Below are positions 34,610-40,058 of a stretch of 40,058 bases of DNA, in pieces. The notes beneath the pieces are model-generated. The model did not search any database and had not been told where the DNA came from. It saw only the letters and a list, made by a program, of their open reading frames with translations. Position numbers and translations under genes: made by a program. The stretch comes from an uncultured Myxococcales bacterium (GTDB taxonomy: Bacteria; Myxococcota_A; Bradymonadia; UBA7976; UBA1532): contig CAINDO010000097.1 of the NCBI GenBank assembly GCA_903847385.1, positions 1 through 40,058 on the forward strand, written 5' to 3'. Position 1 is the stretch's first letter; every line of letters starts with the position of its first letter.

Positions 34610-36529
34610 TTGAACGACGCCCTTCGCCGAAGCCTCCAGGCCGCCCTGCCGGATCTCGACGCCATCCTGCACACCCTGGACGGCGACCTGGGCGCCACGA
34701 TCCGCCCCGCCGGCGGGCCCGCGGACACGGCGCCGCGCCACCCGGCGCTCCAGGCGCTCTCGGGTGCCGAGGCCGGCACGCACCTCACGTTCGAGGGCCT
34801 GCTCGGCGAGGGCGGCATGGGCCGGGTCCGGCAGGCCACGCAGGTCAGCCTCGGCCGGAAGGTCGCGGTCAAGTCCCTGCGGCCAGACGCGCGGCGCCCC
34901 GATGCCATCTTCAGCCTGCTCCACGAGGCCTGGATCACGGGGCGCCTGGAGCACCCGAACGTCGTCCCGATTCACGACATGTGTCTCGACGAGGCCGGCG
35001 AGCCGCTCATCGTGCTCAAACGCATCGAGGGCCGCCCGTGGTCGGAGCTGCTCGCCCGGCCGGAACTGCTGCGCGAGCGTTTCGGCGTCGAGGAGCCGCT
35101 GCTCTGGCACCTGCAGATCCTGATGCAGATCTGCACGACGGTGGCCTTCGCGCACAGTCGCGGGGTCATTCATCGCGATCTCAAACCCGACAATGTGATG
35201 ATCGGCGCCTACGGCGAGGTCTATCTGCTCGATTGGGGCATCGCCGTCAGCCTGCTGCCCGATCCCAGCGGTCGTCTGCCCCTGGCGAGCGAGGTCAAGG
35301 AGATGGCCGGCACGCCCATCTACATGGCCCCGGAGATGCTCTGTCAGCCCGGCGCCGTGCTCGGCGAACGCACGGACGTCTATCTGCTCGGCGCCATCCT
35401 CTTCGAGCTCCTGACGGGGCGCGCGCCCCATCAGGGCGGGGGGGTGATGGAGGTCCTGATGCGGGTGGTTCGCTCCGAGCCGGACTTCCCGGTGGACGCG
35501 CCGCCCGAGCTGGTCTCGCTGTGTCGCCGCGCGATGGCCCCGGCGCCGGCGGACCGGCTGGCCTCGGCCGAGGCGATGCGCGGCGCGCTGCAGGACTGGC
35601 TGGCCCATCGCCCGTCGCTCCTGCTCACCTCCCAAGCGGAGCGGGCGCTGGCCGAGATGATGCCACTTCTGGCCCTCCCCGCCGGAGCCGAGGCCGATCC
35701 CGAGGCACAGGACGGGGCCCGGCGCTTGCGATACAAGCTGCTCGGCGAGTGTCGCTTCGGGTTCCGGCAGGCCATGGCCATCTGGCCCGAGAACCGGCGC
35801 GCGGCGGACGGCCTGCGCTGGGCCATCCGCGCCTCGCTGGAGCACGAGCTCGCCCAGCGCGACCACCGCGCGGCCGCCGCCTTGCTGCCCGAGCTCACGC
35901 CCCCATCACCTGAAATGGAGCGGGCCATCGAGGCGCTGCGGCGCGAGAACGAAGCCGAAGCGCGTCGCCTGGACGCTGCGCGGAGCGTGGCCGAGTCCCA
36001 TGATCTCACGATCGGCGTGCGCACGCGGCGCTTCTTCGCGCTGGTGCTCGGTGTGTTGTGGACCGCGCTGCCCCTGCTCTTCGGACACATCGGCCCCGAG
36101 GGTCTGGGGTGGTGGAAGGTCGCCGGGCCGCCGACGCTCTTCCTGCTGATCGTCGCCGCGCTCTCGTTCTGGGCGCGCGAGACGATGATGCGCACGGCCG
36201 TCAATCGGCGCGTCATCGCGGCCATGGTCCTGGCCTGCGGTACGCTCCTCTGGCTGGATCTGGCGCACTACCTGGCCGGGCTCGACCCCGCCGAGGCAAT
36301 CCGGGTACACCCCATGGTGGTGATGGCGGTGATCTGGATGGGCGTGGCCACCATCGACGCCCGCTTCTGGCCCACGGGCCTGGCCGTGACCGCCGCAGCG
36401 CTCGTCGGGATGCTCGCGCCGGCGTGGGTGCTCTATGCCTTCGGTCTCGTGAATCTGGCGATGGGGATCAACGGCCTGTGGGTCTGGCGCGTGGCGCCGA
36501 AACCTCAGGGACCGCAGACCTCGGGCTGA
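34610..36529 (+). CDS. Ser/Thr protein kinase with DWG motif and multi-helix C-terminal membrane domain
   Basis: The 639-residue protein has a Hanks-type kinase domain at about 60-340: GEGGMGRVRQ, Lys 88 in VAVKSL, HRDLKPDN with Asp 190, then DWG (208-210) in place of DFG, YMAPEML, and TDVYLLGAILFELLTG. All catalytic residues are kept, so activity is likely. Residues 340-470 form a helical region, probably repeat-like. The last 165 residues contain about six hydrophobic segments with short loops and no sizeable external domain, an unusual anchor for this family, which typically has one helix. A TTG start at 34610 follows the lipoprotein gene by 10 bases. The 3' end overlaps the convergent lipoprotein gene by 25 bases. 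Confidence 0.9.
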   Translation: MNDALRRSLQAALPDLDAILHTLDGDLGATIRPAGGPADTAPRHPALQALSGAEAGTHLTFEGLLGEGGMGRVRQATQVSLGRKVAVKSLRPDARRPDAIFSLLHEAWITGRLEHPNVVPIHDMCLDEAGEPLIVLKRIEGRPWSELLARPELLRERFGVEEPLLWHLQILMQICTTVAFAHSRGVIHRDLKPDNVMIGAYGEVYLLDWGIAVSLLPDPSGRLPLASEVKEMAGTPIYMAPEMLCQPGAVLGERTDVYLLGAILFELLTGRAPHQGGGVMEVLMRVVRSEPDFPVDAPPELVSLCRRAMAPAPADRLASAEAMRGALQDWLAHRPSLLLTSQAERALAEMMPLLALPAGAEADPEAQDGARRLRYKLLGECRFGFRQAMAIWPENRRAADGLRWAIRASLEHELAQRDHRAAAALLPELTPPSPEMERAIEALRRENEAEARRLDAARSVAESHDLTIGVRTRRFFALVLGVLWTALPLLFGHIGPEGLGWWKVAGPPTLFLLIVAALSFWARETMMRTAVNRRVIAAMVLACGTLLWLDLAHYLAGLDPAEAIRVHPMVVMAVIWMGVATIDARFWPTGLAVTAAALVGMLAPAWVLYAFGLVNLAMGINGLWVWRVAPKPQGPQTSG

Positions 36530-37446
36530 CCGGGCAGGCGCCGCGCGAAGAACGAGGCCTTGAGCTCGTAGGCCTCGGCGCCGCCCGTCTTGGCGGTGCA
36601 CGCCGGGGACGAGATCAGGCCGTTGAGCTGGGCGGTGAGCGGCGCGGCGCCGCGCGGGCAGCCGGCGCAGAAGGCGCCCTCGGCGACCACGTCGTTCTTG
36701 TCCGTGGCGAGACAGTCGCCGATGCACGAACAGAGCTGGCTGATGTCCGCCTTGGTGAGACAGGCCGTCAGCTCGCCGGAGATCTCGCCGGTGTCCTTCG
36801 TCAGCGTCACGTCCGCGCTGACGTAGCGGAGCGGCACGGCCTGCGGCAGCGCGGGATCCGGCGTGCAGTTGAAGGGGATCTCCTTGGCGTTCTGCGCGTA
36901 GATGTAGATGGCATCGGTGCTGGGCACCTCGACGTTCACGGTGCCATAGGCCTCGGTGCCCGCCGGTGCGTCGACCACACACGAGATCGCCGACTGGGCG
37001 GGGTCGTGCTGGGCCACATGGTTGGCCGTGTCGAGAGAGATGGGCGCCTGGAATCGCGTACCGTCCGTCGTCGGCTCGCGACACTGGCTGGCATCGTCGA
37101 CGCCGACACCGCTGCCGATGAAGACCTCGGCCTGCTTCGTGTCCGGATCGAACGCGTCGATGCCGATCAGGATGTTCAGGCGGTGGTCCGTGACGTCCGT
37201 CTGCCAGAGGCGGTTGAGCACCGTGGCCTGGAACGGCGGCATCCCGCTCGGCGTGGGCTCACCGAGCTTGAAGATGTGAATGCACTCGAAGCGCCAGGCC
37301 GCGGGGAACGGCCCGCCGACGAAGGCATCGCGCACGGCGGCGTCGCGCTGGGCATCCCACTGCGGGAACAGATTCTCCGAGTCGTCCGGGTCGCCGGTGC
37401 AGGCGGCGAGGCTCATGAGAACCAACGTGGCGAGGGACTTCTTCAT
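36505..37446 (-). CDS. Cys-rich lipoprotein, unknown function
   Basis: The 313-residue protein starts with MKKSLATLVLMSLAAC, a clear lipobox (Cys 16). The mature part has several Cys residues, clustered in the second half (CSCIGDCLATD and FCAGCPRG), likely as disulfides, and beta-type stretches. No family is recognised. The ATG at 37446 is preferred over an in-frame GTG at 37455 because it opens the lipoprotein signal directly. A TAGTAT-like -10 is visible on the reverse strand near 37485. It is divergent from the FadL gene (126 bases between). It overlaps the tail of the convergent kinase gene by 25 bases; both C-termini look real. Confidence 0.8.
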   Translation of the reverse strand: MKKSLATLVLMSLAACTGDPDDSENLFPQWDAQRDAAVRDAFVGGPFPAAWRFECIHIFKLGEPTPSGMPPFQATVLNRLWQTDVTDHRLNILIGIDAFDPDTKQAEVFIGSGVGVDDASQCREPTTDGTRFQAPISLDTANHVAQHDPAQSAISCVVDAPAGTEAYGTVNVEVPSTDAIYIYAQNAKEIPFNCTPDPALPQAVPLRYVSADVTLTKDTGEISGELTACLTKADISQLCSCIGDCLATDKNDVVAEGAFCAGCPRGAAPLTAQLNGLISSPACTAKTGGAEAYELKASFFARRLPGQPEVCGP

Positions 37447-37572
37447 GGTGGACACCGCGCGTCTCCGGGGGCAAGGCGAGCCATACTATTGGGGCCGGGG
37501 CGCGCGCGCTACGACGTTCGACATGGCGGATCGGGAGTGCAACGCGCGCAGGGCTGTGATACCCCAACGGGC

Positions 37573-39075
37573 ATGCGAAACCGGTCCTCCCTCGCCCTTG
37601 CTTCGCGTCGTGCGCCCCGCCTGCGCGCTTGTCCCACCCTCGCCGGGGGCCTGCTGGCCGCCGGTGTGTCACTGGTCGCCGCCGAGGCGCGCGCCGGTGG
37701 CTTCGAGCTGCCGGACAACGGCGTTCGGGCGGTCGGGCGCGGCGGCGCGAACGCCGTCGGTGTGTCCGACCTCACGGCCGTGCACTACAACCCGGCGATG
37801 CTGGCGCGACAGGCGAAGACCTTCTCGCTGATGTACAATCACAACCTGGTCTTCCACTCGGAGTCGTTCCAGCGCGCGCCGCTGGGCGATTCGTGGGGGC
37901 CCGATCTCGGGGGCCGCACCTTCGAGAAGGTCGAGGACGACGAGACCCTTTTCCCGCTCGGCGGCTTCTTCGCCGTGGGGTCGGACTTCGGTCTGTCGAA
38001 CCCGGACACGGGCAACCTGATGTTCGCCCTGTCGGTCTTCGGGCCGAGCGCCTACGGCAAGCAGAGCTGGCCCGCCTACGGCCCCCAGTCGTGGATGCTC
38101 ACGGAGACGGACCTGCTGCTGGTCTATTACTCGCTGAGCGCCGCCTGGCAGTCCCCCAAGGGTGACTTCGGCTTCGGCGCCACGCTCCAGTGGGTGGACA
38201 TGCCCAACATGGTGTACGAGCTGGCCATCGACGCCGACCCCAAGACCGCCGTGCCCTCGGACTGCGGCACGCTGGCCCCCGTGGCCAACGAGGGCACCTG
38301 CGGCAACACGCCGACCCACGTGCTCGGCCGCCTCACGCTCGAGGATCGCTTCGCCTACACGGCCGTGGTCGGGGGCTTCTGGCGGTTCCACCCGAACGTC
38401 GAGTTCGCCGTGTCCGGCCGCGTGATCCCCGTCGAGATCGAGAGCAAGGGCGGCGTGAAGCTGGACAAACCGGAGCTCTCGCCCGAGGGCGTCAAGGTTC
38501 AGCTCCCGCTCACGCTCCCCATGACCGCCCGCGGCGGCGTGCGCTACTTCGACGAGACCTTCGACGTCGAGCTGGACGTCTTCTGGGAGGGGTGGTCGGT
38601 CATCGACCGGTACGACGTCGCCATGCAGGGCGAGATCAACGCCGTCCCCGTGCACGACCTGAGCATCGAGAAGCAGTGGCAGGACACCGTCAGCATCCGC
38701 GCCGGCGGCGAGTACCGCGTGCTGCCGACGGTGCTGGACGTGCGCGCGGGCGCCTTCGTCGAGAACGGCGCCGCCCCGGACGCGTACAGTCACATCGACT
38801 TCCCCAGCTTCGACCGCCTCGGCCTCGGCGCGGGGCTGACCTGGCATGCGATGGACACCCTGGACGTCAGCGCGGGTTACATGCACGTCTTCCAGGAGTC
38901 GCGCACGATCAGCGAGGCCGACGGCAAGCAGTTCCAGCAGCGGCCGGCGCATCCCTGCCCGGAGGAGTGCACCGATCCTGCCACGGGCGCGCCCATCCCC
39001 GGCGTGGTGGCCAACGCGGGCACCTTCGAGTCGAGCTTCGACATCGTCTCGCTCGGCGTCGATTTCCGGCTCTGA
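37573..39075 (+). CDS. FadL/OmpP1/TodX family outer-membrane transport protein
   Basis: The 500-residue precursor has a long signal region ending near AEARA-GGFELPDNG (about residue 41). The mature N-terminus then reads GVRAVGRGGANAVGVSDLTAVHYNPAML, the family signature (hatch region with the NPA motif). Alternating amphipathic strands fill the rest, and the protein ends with VDFRL, a terminal aromatic-x-Leu strand suited to BAM recognition. FadL-type proteins let long-chain fatty acids or hydrophobic aromatics cross the outer membrane. A short Cys-containing loop (HPCPEECTDP) is unusual and may be disulfide-bonded. A GATACC element nine bases before the ATG may be a -10 for a leaderless mRNA. 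Confidence 0.88.
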   Translation: MRNRSSLALASRRAPRLRACPTLAGGLLAAGVSLVAAEARAGGFELPDNGVRAVGRGGANAVGVSDLTAVHYNPAMLARQAKTFSLMYNHNLVFHSESFQRAPLGDSWGPDLGGRTFEKVEDDETLFPLGGFFAVGSDFGLSNPDTGNLMFALSVFGPSAYGKQSWPAYGPQSWMLTETDLLLVYYSLSAAWQSPKGDFGFGATLQWVDMPNMVYELAIDADPKTAVPSDCGTLAPVANEGTCGNTPTHVLGRLTLEDRFAYTAVVGGFWRFHPNVEFAVSGRVIPVEIESKGGVKLDKPELSPEGVKVQLPLTLPMTARGGVRYFDETFDVELDVFWEGWSVIDRYDVAMQGEINAVPVHDLSIEKQWQDTVSIRAGGEYRVLPTVLDVRAGAFVENGAAPDAYSHIDFPSFDRLGLGAGLTWHAMDTLDVSAGYMHVFQESRTISEADGKQFQQRPAHPCPEECTDPATGAPIPGVVANAGTFESSFDIVSLGVDFRL

Positions 39076-39096
39076 GCCGGGGCCCGCGCCGCCTCG

Positions 39097-39111
39097 CGCC
39101 GCCTTGCGGCG
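39097..39111. terminator. Short GC hairpin between convergent genes
   Basis: CGCCGC, loop CTT and GCGGCG form a perfect 6-bp stem in the 37-base gap between the FadL and GNAT-like stops. There is no T-tract on either side, so it would at best be a weak or Rho-assisted bidirectional terminator. Confidence 0.4.
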
Positions 39112-39112
39112 G

Positions 39113-39694
39113 TCAGGGGCGGGCGTGGGACAGAGAGGGTTTGCCCCCGCGCGTTCCGGCACCGGGTTCCGCCGGGGTCGGTGCGCCAGGGACGTTCGCC
39201 GAAACACCGCTTCGTCCGGCGAAATTGAGACCTTGGAATCGGGCGTTGACGAGCGACAGCTCGAGCACGGAGCGGCGCCCCGTACCAAAGCGCGCGTCGT
39301 CACGAACGCCCACCTCGGCGGCGCCGAGTTGAATGAGCAGGTTGCGTGCGGCCGGGACGCGGGCCGACAGCGAGAAGTCCGCGCTGTCCACCGCGAGCTC
39401 GATGAGCCGCTCCATGAACGCATGCACCAGGTGCCAGGTGGCGACGTGCGGCGCACCGGCGTCGACCTCGAGGCCGGTGCAGGTCGCGTGGCCGTGGCGC
39501 GCGAGGCCGAGCAGGTAACCCACGGGGGTGCCGTTGCGCTCGAGCAGGAAGCAGGTGCGGTCGACCAGGCAGCGATTGGCCTGGACCTCCGACAGCCACA
39601 GCCCCACGTCCGGCCGGGCCGCGTCGATGGACGGCAGGCGCCGGGGGAGGGTGATGGCGTCCGTGGGGCTGAGGGGGGAGACCGTGAACTGCAT
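39113..39694 (-). CDS. GNAT-like acetyltransferase-fold protein
   Basis: The 193-residue cytoplasmic protein has segments in the order expected for a GNAT fold: a strand with LERNGTPVGYLLGLARHG (beta-4 like), a helix with HAFMERLIELAV, and a late ARNLLIQLGAAEVG that matches the usual 'N..A..lY.k.GF' region. The C-terminal 45 residues are low-complexity and Gly/Pro-rich. The assignment is by pattern only; the acetyl-CoA loop (Q/R-x2-G-x-G/A) is not clearly present, so it may be a non-catalytic relative. The ATG at 39694 has no ribosome site, but GATACT lies six bases upstream, again suggesting a leaderless transcript. Confidence 0.5.
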   Translation of the reverse strand: MQFTVSPLSPTDAITLPRRLPSIDAARPDVGLWLSEVQANRCLVDRTCFLLERNGTPVGYLLGLARHGHATCTGLEVDAGAPHVATWHLVHAFMERLIELAVDSADFSLSARVPAARNLLIQLGAAEVGVRDDARFGTGRRSVLELSLVNARFQGLNFAGRSGVSANVPGAPTPAEPGAGTRGGKPSLSHARP

Positions 39695-39927
39695 ACGCTC
39701 AGTATCCTCGGATCCGAATGTGACAGGAACGTGACGTGCGTGGAGCAGATCAATTCCCGCCTCCGGCATGCTCGGCATCAAGCGAAGTCGCCCAGATTTC
39801 TCGTGAACATCACGTACCTGTTTCATTCGGCCGAAATTGTGTCGGGCCATTCACGGCCGGTTCGGAATTGCCCCGCCCCCGTTGAAATCGTCGTCAAGTC
39901 GACCCGGAACCTGGAAAGGACCCCCCC

Positions 39928-40058
39928 ATGGCACGTCACCCCCTGAGCTGCACCCTCGGCCTCTTCGTCCTGGCCGCCGCCCCGTGTGCGCACGCGGACG
40001 AGATCGCCGCGCCCGCGGCGCCGAGCGCAGCCCCGGCGATCGAGGCCGCCCCCGTCGA
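39928..40058 (+). CDS. Secreted protein, N-terminal part only (cut by window end)
   Basis: The ATG at 39928 is preceded by GGAAAGGA, a good ribosome site. The first 22 residues form a signal peptide (TLGLFVLAAAPCAHA), followed by a Pro/Ala-rich start of the mature chain (APAAPSAAPAIEAAPV). Only 43 residues are available before the window ends, so the family cannot be told. The 233 bases between this gene and the divergent GNAT-like gene are less GC-rich than the coding sequence and hold no gene. Confidence 0.6.
   Translation, partial: MARHPLSCTLGLFVLAAAPCAHADEIAAPAAPSAAPAIEAAPV

Noticed and set aside
39097-39111. Strong intrinsic terminator
   Set aside because: The stem is only 6 bp with no T-tract, so it is listed only as a weak candidate.

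Overview
The window is about 40 kb of very GC-rich bacterial chromosome with strong third-position GC bias. The gene content fits a member of the Myxococcota (class Polyangia or a relative). Supporting signs are three DUF2330 proteins (two with MYXO-CTERM-like tails), many predicted lipoproteins with Pro/Ala/Asp-rich linkers, two Hanks-type Ser/Thr kinases, giant DUF3857/transglutaminase proteins and a FadL-type porin. The lineage is inferred from gene families; there is no rRNA or other marker. I see no tRNA, rRNA, CRISPR array, transposase or phage gene.

Layout. Positions 1-1590 are a disordered edge: the tail of an unknown gene, a small EF-Tu-domain-III-like protein with atypical codons, the C-terminal 76 residues of a multicopper oxidase, and a two-helix membrane protein whose conserved part stops abruptly. 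Positions 1527-10763 are a minus-strand block. In transcription order it holds a CBM20-like esterase lipoprotein, a PQQ-propeller lipoprotein, a YdjM-like membrane hydrolase, two tandem DUF2330 proteins and a small unknown protein. A third DUF2330 gene (10839-12302, +) is divergent from the esterase. Two ABC-2 transporters follow on the minus strand (12312-13810 and 14942-16692), with an ApbE flavin transferase between them. A small two-helix membrane protein and an Lgt-like enzyme lie at 16926-18044. Two translationally coupled giant secreted DUF3857/transglutaminase-like proteins span 18052-25190 (-). Rightward of these come a zinc-ribbon Ser/Thr kinase, a small outer-membrane-type protein one base before radA, and a large lytic transglycosylase. 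A monoacylglycerol-lipase-like hydrolase coupled to glycerol kinase lies at 31479-33778 (-). It is followed by a lipoprotein plus a multi-helix kinase with a DWG motif (33868-36529, +), a Cys-rich lipoprotein (-), a FadL porin (+), a GNAT-like protein (-) and the start of a secreted protein cut by the window end.

How the genes relate. Most products act in or beyond the envelope: five predicted lipoproteins, an Lgt homologue, a murein transglycosylase, ApbE, a FadL channel and MYXO-CTERM proteins. The hydrolase and GlpK form a plausible glyceride-to-glycerol-3-phosphate route, and FadL could admit the lipid. The two coupled DUF3857 proteins look like an active enzyme paired with a catalytically dead paralogue. 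Several genes have a TAGGCT-like -10 element 7-8 bases before the ATG, suggesting leaderless transcription. Gene ends are very tight: four convergent pairs are separated by only 6-9 bases and one overlaps by 25.
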